A DNA stretch of 64,000 bases from Heligmosomoides polygyrus polygyrus (GCA_947396885.1 OX377206.1:48033631-48097630), one strand, 5' to 3'; shown: positions 9,228 to 20,656, numbered from the stretch's first letter. The notes: generated from the sequence alone by a model not told the origin. Made by a program: numbers and translations.

Positions 9228-10241
9228 TAAACTCGCATGCTACGTGTCTTTCACGTCGTTGTCAAGTTCTAAACATCAAAAAAGCAGATAAAAGCAGACG
9301 TGTGCATGGCGCAATCTATACGTTCATACGTCAAAAAATTCCTATTTGCTTAAGATTTTATATGAGCATTTAACTTCTTCAGTACCTTTTTGTGACCAAA
9401 GTTATCACCTTTCTAACAGTGCATTCATTTCTTGAGACACCCAGTATTATTAGAATTAGGCAGTATAAAAAAAAAACACTCACTTCCGTCTATCAGGTAG
9501 AGATACGTATATTTTTATGCCTTTTTTTCTGTTGAAACTCTGTTATCTGCCTCAATTTCGTTGTTTGTTAAAGAACACACCAAAGTAACTTTTTACATAT
9601 TTTTCTGCAAGCCTTAAAGAAAACATTTTTCGTTGGAATAGAACTGCTACATATTAAAAACCATAAGAATTCTGTGAAGTCCTCATGTGACTAACTTTAA
9701 ATGGACATGAAGAGTAAAAAAGGCACCATTTGTGCCCGCAAGATGGGCGTTTTTGCACTTTCGATTTCGTAATTCGAGGTCCGCCGAGGATGTTGACAGT
9801 GCCGGGAACGAAGAACCCACCCACAAACAAAATACTCCCTCTGAGCGCATTTTTTCCCAGCCTCGAATGAGGCCGGCGACGGCCCGTCGCCGTGCACAGC
9901 GCGGCGACCGACCCACGGACGACGTCGCCACCGACGTCGGCGGCGGAAGTATAACACCCCCCTGCGGAGCTCTCGGCGACGTCGTCGGCGACGCTGTGTT
10001 GGGCGGGCTGCCACGCAGTGCGTAGCTGCCCGCAAAGCACAGCGTCGCCGACGTCGGCCGACGCATCGCCGAAGTATAACATTGGCCTTATCCGGAATTC
10101 GTTCACAAGTTCCATTTTCAGACTCATAGCCCGGGATTGCCCACATTCTTCACAGAAAAGCGTTTTTGTTTAGAAACGCATTACTTCTAGTATATTACAT
10201 GTCTCCAAATTCCGACCGTCCTCAAATCTTAGCAAAACGTT

Positions 10242-10335
10242 GAACACTGATCGTCTTCTGAACCCCTACGCACATTGGACAACGCGTTCGGCACGTCTTC
10301 TGAACCCCCTACACACATTGGACGCCGTAGACCTT
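10242..10335 (+). repeat. short tandem repeat, CGTCTTCTGAACCCC type
   Basis: Two units of about 50 bp share CACGTCTTCTGAA and CACATTGGAC blocks. The same unit repeats about four times at 46975-47150. Confidence 0.65.
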
Positions 10336-10640
10336 ACCAGCAAGTCTGTAGATTCTGATAGATTTTATTGAGTCTGAGCGGAGATACTTCAATTTGAATG
10401 TAACGGCTTAAATTCACAGCCTTCGACCAAACTAATAGAACAACATCGTTGAAGTGGACGCGATTCCTTGAGAAAATGTAGGAGGGCTGCATGAATAAAA
10501 CCGACTGTGTGACACTAACATAAGGAACTGAATTTCACAACCCCGGAGTGCAATTCCTATGGCCTTAGCTTACCTATTTCCCTCCCCTAAAAATTCCTGA
10601 AATATAAAAAGATTTTATTACTGCACCGGCTACGAAGAGG
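10336..10640. other. no feature recognised
   Basis: AT-rich spacer with no coding frame. A 14-bp C run follows at 10682-10695. Confidence 0.4.
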
Positions 10641-10689
10641 CTGGAGCATGTTGCATTACTTCAAAAATTGGAATGGGCTGACCCCCCCC

Positions 10690-11958
10690 CCCCCCGATAG
10701 AAGTGCATTTCCCACAACATTCACTGTCTCCCGGTTTCGTAACAGTAGAGTGCTTTCCCCTAGCGTTCACCGTGAAACAGTGCGTGTCGTGATTGCACAA
10801 CACACCGCTTACGCAATTTTGGATTACGGTAAGTCGGCACTGCATTCTCCGTAATCTAGATTCTTGTGGAGGTGGAAGCGATAGAAAACCTCTAATTCCC
10901 TGAAATGTTTGCACTGTTGGGATGTGCATGAGCTTCTCCTTTCGCTTCCACTAAAGAAGTGCCTATGGCTCACATGTTATATTCGTTTTGAGGAACTGTC
11001 TGCCATACACCTGTTCACATTGTTCATTGATGGTGGAAATTCCATTTAAGCGGAGTTCTGCAGTAGATGGCTGCACGATTTTCTTAGTCTGCTATAACGA
11101 ACTATGGCGCTATGGTAGTTGTGGAGGGTCACCTTATAAAAAGTGTCACTTACGCGAAAAAAGAAACGATGGCACACTTGCAATACAGAAAATAAACGAA
11201 CAGTGCTTTAGCTCTGTTCTGTGCTCTAGATTTCGGAAAAGGGACTCCAGGATGTGGTTGGAGTGACGCACCCATGTTAAAACTGTCTACATCCAGGAGT
11301 TCCCTCTCTTGCCCAATACGGAAGCAGACAAAATGCGGATCTGTAATCGAGAGTAGGAGATAAGACTGCATTTACATTCGCAGTATGTAGCTACTCGCCA
11401 CACCTGCGCCCCACGGTATGCTATGGTGACCCCTCCCCTAGCCACCATAGGGCAGAAACTATTCAGGCAGAAATCTAGATTTCCTGAGGCGCCAGGTACC
11501 GTCCCCGAGTTGGGTAAGAATAGCATACCGCCCCAGATAAAAGGTCTTATATGTGCGTAAGCATTGTATTGTATTTACTTCCAGAACGCCACCACGTGCA
11601 AGTCACTCTCAAAACAAATATTTCTGTATAGCTATAATGGTAAGAAGCAAGCACAGCGGACATCAAAGGTGAAAATCTGCACTTCCTTGGTTTTCAGCTT
11701 CAGAAATCATTTCCTAGTACTCTCTCACGCTATCTCTATCTCTACTAATAATCCTACTTAACGGGGCTCCACATTCTAACACTACTAGCTGAAAAGAGCG
11801 AGCATTCCCACCCTTGATCGAGCCAAAGAACAGCTCAGCTCGACGAGGTTTTGGTTTGCTGCTACCGCATCGCAGCCGCCAGCCGGTCCCGCGGCAATCG
11901 CCCGCATACGGTGCGGGAACTCGTCCAACCCGCCCCGGAGAACTCGTCACTACTGTGT
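10690..11958 (-). repeat. R2 copy in reverse orientation, interrupted
   Basis: 10690-10866 is the reverse complement of the R2 core and 11884-11958 is the reverse complement of its start (7554-7628). The roughly 1 kb between them replaces about 200 bp in the reference copy at 7.6-7.8 kb, so something was inserted here. I could not identify it. Confidence 0.6.
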
Positions 11959-12205
11959 AGCTTTAGACGCGAGCACAGCTGTGTGCCTAAATGATGAAAA
12001 AAAGATGCATACAAATTTGGCCTGTTGAGGAAATAGGTCAGAGATCGTAATCCCTTTTTAAGGAAAAGAATCCTACTCCTTCCTTTTTTCCTTCATTAAC
12101 ACGGTAATGTTTCTCTTGGACAGCACTGCAGGACTGCCAACTAACATATCTTTCCAAAGTGCATGAAAAACCGTATTAAACGGTATGAAGCTTCCACAGG
12201 CCTTA

Positions 12206-12341
12206 GGCCTTTGTCATACCATCGCTTACCCCGAGCGACGCCCAATGATATACACCCATATCGATTCCATCGCGCCGCCCGATCGATATGGGAGCATATC
12301 ATTAGGCGTCGCTCGGGGTGAGCGGTGGTATGACAAAGGTC
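12206..12341. mobile_element. 136-bp Tourist-like MITE, TTA target duplication
   Basis: A near-perfect palindrome starts GGCCTTTGTCATACCATCGC and ends with its inverse. It is flanked by TTA at 12203-12205 and 12342-12344. The loop is GC-rich. A close relative lies at 21164-21299. Confidence 0.85.
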
Positions 12342-12708
12342 TTAGTTCCGTAGCTCGACTATAAATTACCGTTGAATTGGCAGCACCATGGTGGTCCTGC
12401 AATGATCTTCTTATGGTAACGGTTTGAGAAGGTGGTACCCCAGTCATTACCTACCGCCATGTAAATGAGAGTTCCATCTGCACAAGAACTTAGATTACGG
12501 AAAAAGCAGTGCCGACTTACCGTAATCCAAAATTGTGTAAGGGGTGTGTTGCGCATTCACGACACGCCATGTTTCTCGGGATTTCCAGCGACGTATGAGG
12601 AGCATGCTTTGAGAATAATTACCCTGCTGATAAAAGATAAGAGATAGTGCGGAAGTGTCCAGATGTTTCGTAGAAAACTAGTTTTATTCGAGGCGGAGCA
12701 CTTAATTG

Positions 12709-13164
12709 ATATGATATGATATGATATTTATTACGTCGTATAAGACAGACGCAAGAAACTCAACTAGAACCGAACAACTAACAACGTATCTAAAGCAAGC
12801 AGTACCAAATAGATATTGCATAATGCCTCCAAGTAAAGTGAAATCTAGGTTAAGTGGTGATTGTATGCGCAAACTTTTTGAATGAGGGAAGAGAGCAGGG
12901 AGGAGCAGCAGTCTTAGTAAGTTTTAAATAGGCTAATCCTGCCCTAACAGAGAATGAATTACGTCTGACTGATGTTCTAGGTCTAGAAAATGAGAGTTTA
13001 GTTCCACCACCTCTGGTTCGAGAGGGCAACAATTCAAAAAATTGGGAAGAATCAATGGAGACTAATTTGTGGAGTAGTTTAAACACCATGCAGAGATCAG
13101 CAACCCTTCGCCTACTTTCCAGAGAAGGTAGGCAAAGATATGCATTGCGGATCTTCGCACGAGG
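12709..13164 (-). mobile_element. 5'-truncated CR1/jockey-like non-LTR fragment
   Basis: On the minus strand the frame reads LCMVFKLLHKLVSIDSSQFF and RTRGGGTKLSF...RRNSFSVRA. This resembles the C-terminal tail after the RT domain of CR1/jockey-type elements, where a YKLLHGLVD-like block precedes RNSFxxR. The 3' tail is an (ATATC)n microsatellite at 12709-12730. TTAATTG at 12702-12708 and 13165-13171 forms the TSD. The element is severely 5'-truncated, as is common for this class. Confidence 0.75.
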
Positions 13165-13294
13165 TTAATTGTTAGTGTCTTAAGGTTACCGTCGATGAAC
13201 CATAGAATTTCTTGTGTAAAATCAGGCAAACGTTTTTCCGGCACTAGTGTACTTAATGTACCGCACTAAATCTTGTTCAAAATGGGTCTACTAA

Positions 13295-13492
13295 AGGCCG
13301 CCACAGACTTCTGCGGCGCCGCTGGAGGCGAGCTCTGCGTCTCTGCCCTATGGTTAAGCATAGGGCAGCGGCGCCGCCGGTGCCGCCGGCCGGCCAGCGG
13401 CGCCGCTGGAGGCGAGCTCTGCGTCTCTGTCCTATGGTTAAGCATAGGGCAGCGGCGCCGCCGAGCGGCGCCGCAGAAGTCTGTGGCGGCCT
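13295..13492. mobile_element. GC-rich Tourist-like MITE nested in element A
   Basis: Termini AGGCCGCCACAGACTTCTGC and inverse, flanked by TAA at 13292-13294 and 13493-13495. The interior contains twice the module with GCGAGCTCTGCGTCTCTG and CCTATGGTTAAGCATAGGG. The opposite arm of element A lacks this block and gives the empty-site comparison. It is a relative of the 101-bp element at 22189-22289. Confidence 0.88.
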
Positions 13493-14004
13493 TAAGGGTA
13501 ATCTGCCATGGGAAGAACGAATATCATAGTCGTTTTTTGCGGAAATGCTTCATAAGCGTGCTATATTAAGTTCGGACCGCTAAAGGCCTTTCGAAATAGC
13601 GCGCTGGTAAGAGACGCAGAGACTCCGCCCCCTACCAGCATGTATTCGCGGCAGTCTCCGATTAGAGGGGAGCATGCCGTGGCGCACAGGCATGGCGACT
13701 AGCTAAACACAGCGGATGTAAATGCAGTCTTATCTCCTCGTTTCGATCACACATCCGCGTCTTATTTGCTTCCGTATTGAATGCTTTCAAGGATTTTCGA
13801 GATTTCAAGGCTTATGCTCCGGCTGTCCTCTGCTGCAGGCTAGAGTCGGCGAAAGACAATTATAAACGGCGGATATCAGGACCGGCTCACCGTAGCCGCA
13901 GTGCGGGTCGCGCCGAGACTTTGCTGTCTGCGCCCTCCTTGCCCAAAGATCGCGCGTCCGCGTCCACGCTGCGACGTCCGATCGATGTCGTGTGCGCCCG
14001 CGAT

Positions 14005-14095
14005 GGCACAGTGTGCAAGTGGGTCGTGGTGCAGTAGGTAGAGGGTTTACTTCATGCGAGGGATGTCGGGGGTTCGGTTCCCGGGCGCCGCGGCG
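14005..14095 (+). other. tRNA-like segment
   Basis: GGTGCAGTAGGTAGAGG resembles an A box and GGGTTCGGTTCCC a B box, spaced as in a tRNA. The anticodon arm does not form a proper 5-bp stem. It is a degenerate tRNA-derived unit inside element A rather than a functional tRNA. Confidence 0.4.
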
Positions 14096-14193
14096 TCTTT
14101 GCAGTTCAGCTGAGTATCTTAGATCTGGGAGGTTTCGACGTCTACACGACGTTGCGCGTTTTTTGCGCATTGTTTCAGCCGTATGCGCTTCGC

Positions 14194-14420
14194 CGCTCGA
14201 AGAGCGCAGAATCCAGATGCGAACTCCCCCTGGGCAACGAAAGCAGTTTCCATACGAGCAGTATTATGGCACACACCCTGGAGTCCCTTCCCTAGCCTGG
14301 CTCTGCACTCGAAGAGCGGAGAACCCAGCCGCGAATTCCCCCTGAGCGAAGAAAGCAGTCTCCATACGAGCAGCTTGTATGGCACACCATGGACTCCTTC
14401 CCTAGCCTTGTTCTGCGATT
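14194..14420 (+). repeat. two-copy tandem repeat, about 113 bp
   Basis: Units at about 14194-14307 and 14309-14420 share CTCGAAGAGCG, CATACGAGCAG and CTTCCCTAGCCT blocks. They make low-complexity open frames that are not genes. Confidence 0.75.
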
Positions 14421-15005
14421 GCACAATGGACGTCTCACCCGACGCTTAAGGTTACGGTGAGCCGGTCCTGATATCCGCCGTTTATAATCCTGTGTCGGCG
14501 AAATAGTGCACATCGGTAGGACGCACTCTGCGTCTCTTATCAGCGCGCGCTATTTCGCAAGGTCCCGGGTTATTCTGACTTAATATAACTCGCTTATAAG
14601 GCATTTCCGCAAAAAAAAACGACTCTGATATTCGTTCTTCCCATGGCAGATTACCCCTATAGACCTGTTTTGAACAAGATATAGTGCGATACACTAAGTA
14701 CACTAGTACCATTTTTCCTAGTCCTCCTTTAATGCGGTTTCTTCTTCTTGGAGCTTGGGATTATCGTAACATCTCGATCCCTTTAATAGTAGCACAGTTG
14801 AACCGTTGTTTGTTTCTTGGCATCAGCCAGTAAAGTTTTAAATTGCATTAATGGTCATTTGACCGGAGAAGAATTAATAAAAAGCCGTACGAAACATAAG
14901 GAAAGCAGTGGAGCTGCCAAATGCAATGCGTCACACATAGATCTGCGCGTGTATAGTAGAGAGGTGGCGCAGCTGTGGGCCAAGAGCTACCTTACGTAAG
15001 AAGAT

Positions 15006-15205
15006 NNNNNNNNNNNNNNNNNNNNNNNNNNNNNNNNNNNNNNNNNNNNNNNNNNNNNNNNNNNNNNNNNNNNNNNNNNNNNNNNNNNNNNNNNNNNNNN
15101 NNNNNNNNNNNNNNNNNNNNNNNNNNNNNNNNNNNNNNNNNNNNNNNNNNNNNNNNNNNNNNNNNNNNNNNNNNNNNNNNNNNNNNNNNNNNNNNNNNNN
15201 NNNNN
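15006..15205. other. assembly gap, 200 N
   Basis: Exactly 200 N, a scaffolding-style gap. It removes the middle of the mariner relic described next. Confidence 0.98.
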
Positions 15206-15498
15206 CTGTATTCGCCAGGTCTTGCGCCATCGGCCTACTACCTCCTTCGAGCTCTCAAGCAACATCTGAGGGATAGGTGCTTCAACGCCGGAACCGAATT
15301 GGAATCTGAGGTGGAGCACTTCATTGAGTCACAGCTGACTTCATTCTGAGAGAAAGGATTTCGTGATCTCCCAGCAGATAGTAGAACATTGTAGATGTAA
15401 ATGGCAATTACTTCGAAGACTGAAGTCGCTCACAAAAGAAGCAATAAAATTTTGAAAAAAAAATTACGCTGTGGTGCAAGACTTTTTCACCAACCTAA
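15206..15498 (+). pseudogene. mariner-like transposase 3' relic with right TIR
   Basis: Right of the gap the frame reads YSPGLAPSAYYLLRALKQHL, clearly the YSPDLAPSDYHLF region of mariner transposase with both Asp residues lost (Gly and Ala). The C-terminal tail follows and ends at about 15350. CACCAACCTAA near 15489-15498 followed by TA matches a mariner right terminus. It differs from the 19402-20656 element. Confidence 0.75.
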
Positions 15499-16330
15499 TA
15501 TATAGTGCGTTCAGAGGCTATAGCCATAAAGATTAGTGAATTTATAGGAATTGTATTCGATGATTTTTTTGTGGAAGTCTCAAGGTTTCTCTGAGTTCAG
15601 GTTTCTCTGATTATCTCTGATTATCCGATCATAGTTGCCACCCTTCTTTCACGAAAGCACACGAAGGGCCTTTCGTATAATATAAAAACAATGAATATGA
15701 TAACGGTAAAAGCTCTTTAATATCGGTGCAATGCCTATAGAAACATTACTTTTTTAAGCATTCTTTTGAAACGAGACTATCCTGTTTTCTCTTTGATAGG
15801 ATTTTCTACCATCATTTAATAAGCTACAGCCATCTGTTAGCTACGTTCACTGTAAACTCGTTAATGAACTTCACCAGTCCTTTCCTCTTCATCTATTTGA
15901 CACAGCTTAGGTTTCACACCACTTCTGAGGATTAAGTTATGAAGCTGTTCTATTTCCTCATTGCGTAGGGTGAGCTGTAAAAGACATTGTATCCGTCCAA
16001 TGATTGTGCCGAGTTCCACATTTTCCCCTCTCCTACGCACGTCGAAATGGTCCAGAGAGTAGTTTGGGACGCGCATTCGCGCTCTAGCACACTGGGCGCG
16101 CCGGGCAACTCATACGCGTTTCTGCCATGGCTAAAGGTGACCACGCCTGCAGCGCCGCACCGCGGCCGCACACATGGCTGCGAGTGAGTATCGTGGGGGA
16201 CGGTCAGGAGGTACACCCGCCCCTTGCTGTGGGACGTTCGATCTTCCTCTCATCCCCCTTGCTCACCCACCCCAACTCCCTAGGCTTAACTGAGAGTCTA
16301 ACGGCTGCCTTACGAAACCTTTAATACGAA
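15499..16330. other. no gene recognised
   Basis: An AT-rich part with degenerate repeats of CTCTGATTATC (15590-15640) is followed by a more GC-rich part. Short open frames show no family resemblance. Confidence 0.4.
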
Positions 16331-16334
16331 AAAC

Positions 16335-16930
16335 AAAAGTTTCTGGTCCGTAGAACAGCCGCGTACCTCCTGTCGCGTTGCCGAGTATCGTTCCTCGCAG
16401 CCAGATTTTGGCGTACGAGACAGCCATTTCATCAAGAAAAACACTCCAAGCGATCTGGATTTCTAGCAGGAATCCAGGAATAAACAACCGGAACAAGTGT
16501 TTATCCATCGCGAATGATCTTCTGACATTTGCACCGGTCTGCAAGCTATGAAATGACTGGGAGACCGCCGCAATGGGAATGAGGGAATAGTGAGTCCCAG
16601 TCGCTACTGGTCATCAACTAACTCTGGGTGGTAGCACGATCGCTCGTCGCCAGCGATGGAATTCTGGTTGAGTTTGCTCGACATCTCGGGGTTCCGTGTC
16701 GTGTTCTTGACTCTAGGTCAAAAATGCTAGCGTGGGTGGAGCGCTGCTCGGGTAGAGTACAAGCCTAATGCCTAGAGTCATTTTTAGCCTCCGGAGACGA
16801 CGACAGGATCGAACGTCAGGCCAAAAGTAAATATTCCACCTAAAAACCTCGTTGGCAAAGAAAAGACTACGTATTAAACGACAATACCGAGGTTTCAAGA
16901 TGAGAGAACTTGGAATTTGTAGAATACAGC
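16335..16930 (+). pseudogene. Penelope-like element 3' relic
   Basis: On the plus strand 16408-16530 reads AISSRKTLQAIWISSRNPGINNRNKCLSI. This matches the end of the GIY-YIG protein at 58720-59412 (SARKALEVFWIFTRNPTINNRHERPSI). The following 400 bp also match that element's 3' region, including a conserved block at 16789-16822. The reading frame upstream is lost. Confidence 0.7.
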
Positions 16931-18133
16931 GTCCAAGAATGGTATCGAAGGAGAAACCACGACGAGAAGACACGAAATGAGTCTTTAGCAGTCAATGACG
17001 AGCGCTCCTCATAGTTTGTCGTTCGTAGCTGAGCACTGCACGGAAGTATATTTCGCCGACGCCGTCGTGGGAATATACCGAAGGCCTAACCGTAAATGTT
17101 CGAGGATTGCTCCTGGTGAAGGATGTGATCGACGCCTTACTAACGGCGGCAAAGCGGGGAGGGTAGTGACAGTAGCGATACTCAAATGACGAGTGCGCCT
17201 TCCCAGGCGAGGTCGGGCTGTTGCGCTGGTGAAGTAGAATACCAAACGGAACGAATGGAAACTGGCGGAAGTTAATAGAGTAGAAACATCCAAAAGAAAA
17301 ATTGAGTGGCGACTTAATGACGAGAAAAGACATAGAGGGGCAAACAATTTTTAGTTGTATTTTTAGATTTTATAGTTTTTAGATGTTTCGAGTTGCACGT
17401 TCCAAAGGAGGGAATTCGTTGCTGCTGTTAAATTAGATTGTTTATTTAAAGACAGGATCCAAGCGCTTCGAGCTTTATCCACGTTGCGGGGTTGAGGGGT
17501 TGTGATCAGCAAGATACGTTGTATTTTTTGGAGCCAAATGCTTACAAATTTATTGAAACTAACGATGCTATATTGACGATGACTCCTTTCGTTTCATAAC
17601 CTGAGAGTACTGAGCATGAGCTGCTAGTATGCTTCATCTGCGACAAAGTAATCACTTGAGAAAGAATTTCGTCTAAAGAATACAGTACTACTCCAGGGCT
17701 AGAACTGCAATTACGTAACGTTTAACAACTGCAAATATCTGAGTAAAGGAATTATTCGTCCAGCAGTAGATGTTAACAATTGTCTCAAAGTAATAAGTAA
17801 TACGAATTAACGCAGGTTTAGGATTGGTAACAGATTAAGATAACGAATGTTAAGAACTTCGGAAGTTTTTCTTCAAAACACCCGTGATATTTTCTTTCTT
17901 GCTTAAGCCTGGAGCGGTCTGGTTGCAATAGCTCTCTGCAAGACTAGACAAAGACTGGACGTGATAGCTTCGAGACCCTCTGACCAAGCCTTCTTCCTCT
18001 TGCCTCTCGAATAGGAATTTTCACCGTCACTTAAAATACTAAAATGTTCGGCACTATTGCACGTTCGGGGAGGGAGGAGGGGGACTCCAGAGCTCGAGGA
18101 GAGATTGAAAAAAATTTTCGCCCAAACTTCGCC
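16931..18133. other. no gene recognised
   Basis: AT-rich from about 17340 on. The 16992-17347 open frames on both strands are mirror images of each other and show no motif. Confidence 0.4.
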
Positions 18134-18136
18134 TAA

Positions 18137-18565
18137 GGCATATGCTATACTTCCACGGGAGCATCCGCGGACCGGCGGGAATCGCGCTGGGATCCCTGGT
18201 AAGTGCAAGATTTACCCCACTCCCCACTTACGCGCGATTCATCAACACGCGGTGGGGAAAACCCGAGTTAAGTGTCGAGCTAAACCCGTCAGCGCGTAGG
18301 GAAACATTTACCTTCAGGACGAGGGTTTTGCTCCGCTGCCAATTTCTGACCCAATGCGTCCCTCCGCAGGCCCGTTGCCAGTTCAGAGCTGGCAGCGTGC
18401 CAGCTCTGAACTGCGGAGGGATGCTTTGGGTCAGAAATTGGCAGTGAAACAACACCCTTGCTTTGGCCGTCATGAATCAGAAACAGGGGTAAGTTCAGGG
18501 AAAGTGTCGGGTAAGTGGCCGTCGAGGTAAATGGGGGTAGGATTTACCTCCGGCCGCGTTCATGA
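18137..18565. repeat. nested inverted-repeat elements, GC-rich
   Basis: After TAA (18134-18136) a Tourist-like left end begins (GGCATATGCTATACTTCC). About 60 bp in, a second inverted-repeat unit starts (about 18198-18565, arms with GATTTACCCC and GGTAGGATTTAC). Its centre is a third palindrome (about 18320-18470, arms with GCCAATTTCTGACCCA). The first element has no visible right end. Confidence 0.6.
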
Positions 18566-18849
18566 ATCCGGCCCAGGGAGTAAGGAACGCTTTAGAATAT
18601 CTGAAGAAGTGTCTAACCTTTGGAGAGCAGTAGTAGCGGCATTTTAAGGAAAACGTTGATAACAGATTATTGTTTTGGTGTAGTCTTCAGGAATACAAAT
18701 ATGCTACGAAGGAAGTCTGTGTCGATGGTACTTACGCTATCATTCAAACAAACGAAACAGTATACTCGATAAGTACATAGCGCAGTCTCTACTTGTACAC
18801 ACCCAGAACGCCACAGTCTTGTAAATTTAAATTCTCTAGAGACATTCTT

Positions 18850-19033
18850 TTGTCATGAAACTAATGATTTTGTGATGTTTTTTGAATTCCTGTTATTGGA
18901 TTGCCATGACGACATTTTATACGCAGCTCTATTTTCTGTTTTCTGAGTAATTTCTGGCCTTTTCCAAAGAACAGAGAAAATTTCCCTAAAATGGCCAGAA
19001 AATCAGAAAACAGAAATTTCTCCCATCCCTGAT
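18850..19033. mobile_element. right end of a hAT-like element, truncated
   Basis: Homologous to 33400-33551, with repeated AGAAAACAG and TGGCCAGAA blocks, and ends ...CCCATCCCTG, the inverse of CAGGGATGGG. The left end is not found. Confidence 0.6.
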
Positions 19034-19399
19034 GCTGATGCTCCAAGTCAAGGCTTTTCCTACACATTTCACAAACGTTTTCTTCACCCGTGAACTACGA
19101 AGTTAATGTCTAGAAAGAATCCTGAATTGTAGCGAGATAATCCGAGATGTTAGGAGCAGCCATAGAAGGCGGCTGTCTTGTGCGCTGAACAGAGTGGCTA
19201 AATCCTCTTGTCCTCGTAGCTGCATGCACTGCTGGACCTTTTAATGGATTCATCGTCGCCTGTGGTTCCGCAACTGCTCCATGGCAGAAATTCTCGTTGA
19301 AGCAAGCAGGACACTAGTACACGTTTATGGCTTCAGTGCCTCCTAATCTGTTGTGCTCTCGTTTCTGCCAAGCCTTCCACTCCTCCTTAATCTGTGAAT
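19034..19399. other. no feature recognised
   Basis: Spacer between the hAT-like remnant and the mariner element. No gene or repeat seen. Confidence 0.4.
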
Positions 19400-19401
19400 T
19401 A

Positions 19402-20656
19402 TTAGGTTGGTGCATAAGTTCTCGGACATTTGATCCTTCCTGAATTGAAAGGGCATTTTCCCGCCAAATTTCTCACATGTATCAATGCGTAAATGATCGA
19501 TCGATAGAGAAAGGAAAGCGCTGCAAAACTGTTCCTAACATTTACTTCTGCGTTGTTAACGTCAGCTATTATGGCTAAGCAATTCATCCCAACTGAGACG
19601 CATATTCGGCACGTCATGTTATTCCTGCATCAATCTGGCCTCTATGCCAACGAATCGTATCGTTGCCTGAAGGATGTTTACAACGAGAGTGCTCCTGCTC
19701 GAAGTACTGTGACCAGTGGTTCTCGAAGTTTGCAGTCGGTGAATTCTCCGTTGAAGATAATGAACGAGAAGGGCGCCCGATGACACTGGATTTGGATGGC
19801 CTCCGAAGAAGAGTGGAAGCGGGCCCATACCAAACCATCGCGAACTATCAAGCACTCTTGGTGTTCGAGGATTGAAGTCGATCGGCAAGGTGCAAAAATT
19901 GGGTCGCTGGGTACCGCACGACTTGACACAACATGACATGGATCGCAGAGCCGATGTCGCTCTGTCTCTCCTTACCCTCAGACGTACCCACGGATGTCTG
20001 GACAACCCTGTCACCGGGAATGAGGAGTGGATACCCTACTCTAATTACCGCCGGCGTGCACAGTGGGTTGACGCAACTGGAGAGGCAGAGGACGTTCCGA
20101 AACCCGACCTTCACGTGAAAAAGGTGATGCTTCGCATTTGGTGGAGCGTTCTTGGCGTAGAGTACTGGGAGCTGCTAGACGAAGGGATAACGGTGACGGC
20201 AGAGCTTTACGTCAACCAACTGAGGAAGTTGAGGGCCCACCTTCAAACCACACGAGGAGAGCAAGTGAAGGTGTATTTTCAACACGGCAACGCTAGACGG
20301 CATATTGCTAGAGCAACGGCGGCTGAGTTGGCGGACTACGTATGGACCGTTCTTCCACATCCACCTTACTCACCAGATCTCGCTCCTTCTGATTATCATT
20401 TGTTTTTAAGCCTTCAATGCTATTTGGACGGCCAGCAATTTAAGAACCGAGAGGATGTCAGGGAAGCACTGCTCACATTTTTCGAATCACAACCGGCCAC
20501 GTTTTGGAGAAAAGGCATCCATGACTTACCAGCACGTTGGAGAAAGACAATTGATGTAAAGGGTGGTTACTTCAAATGATTTGATATTATTGTTCGTATG
20601 TTGTGATAAAAAATATTTCATGCCCCAAATGTCCGAGAACTTATGCACCAACCTTA
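19402..20656 (+). mobile_element. mariner transposon, 1,255 bp
   Basis: The left TIR starts TTAGGTTGGTGCATAAGTTC and the right end is its inverse with one terminal mismatch. The TIR match continues through CTCGGACATTTG. TA at 19400-19401 and 20657-20658 is the TSD. Size and termini fit the mariner family, mobilised by cut-and-paste at TA sites. Confidence 0.95.
19571..20579 (+). pseudogene. mariner transposase, inactivated
   Basis: Starts at ATG 19571. The frame shifts twice (near 19740 and 19870), then runs open to TGA at 20579. Recognised are an N-terminal HTH-like part, the WVPHDL linker motif (family WVPHEL) and the catalytic domain. Of the three catalytic aspartates (D,D34D), the first lies in GNEEW where the family has GDE-W, the second in HGNAR where the family has HDNAR, and only the third (YSPDLAPSDYHLF) is intact. 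The frameshifts plus two lost catalytic residues mean this copy cannot make active enzyme. Confidence 0.92.

Larger units (their letters stand above)
8525..10087. mobile_element. Tourist-like element of about 1.56 kb with TTA target duplication
   Basis: The left end (GGCCTATGTTATACTTCGG...) follows TTA at 8522-8524. The right end is the inverted form (...CCGAAGTATAACATTGGCC) and precedes TTA at 10088-10090. The TIRs match over roughly 30 bp. A 3-bp TTA/TAA duplication with GGCC termini is the signature of PIF/Harbinger-Tourist elements. The interior holds a GC-rich satellite (8580-8727), a possible DDE transposase fragment (9018-9227, minus), an AT-rich stretch, and at about 9690-9850 one arm of the family seen complete at 51998-52606. 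A second AGTATAAC motif near 9950 suggests a nested relative. Confidence 0.6.
13238..14711. mobile_element. element A: about 1.47-kb long-TIR DNA element
   Basis: The ends match over about 50 bp as inverted repeats (left ...GGCACTAGTGTACTT, right ...AAGTACACTAGTACC). The inverted match resumes inside at about 13496-13600 and 14530-14660. It is inserted in R2 between runs of five T (13233-13237 and 14712-14716); the uninterrupted copy has four T at 8109-8112. The left arm is split by a 198-bp Tourist-like element. The interior has an inverted pair at about 13846-13896 and 14451-14503, a tRNA-like segment and a tandem duplication. No transposase is seen. Confidence 0.78.
12445..14830 (+). repeat. 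R2 copy carrying two insertions
   Basis: Homology to 7.80-8.22 kb resumes on both sides of two foreign blocks: 12709-13164 (CR1/jockey-like fragment) and 13238-14711 (element A). The R2 pieces are about 12478-12708, 13165-13237 and 14712-14830. The reference copy runs through both sites without interruption, directly showing the pre-insertion state. Confidence 0.82.

Noticed and set aside
13233..14716. Assigning element A to piggyBac or mariner
   Set aside because: The target is a T run rather than TTAA or TA, and the termini do not match either family.
15006..15205. Frames of X residues across the gap
   Set aside because: They span unsequenced N and carry no information; only the sequence to the right of the gap supports a mariner relic.
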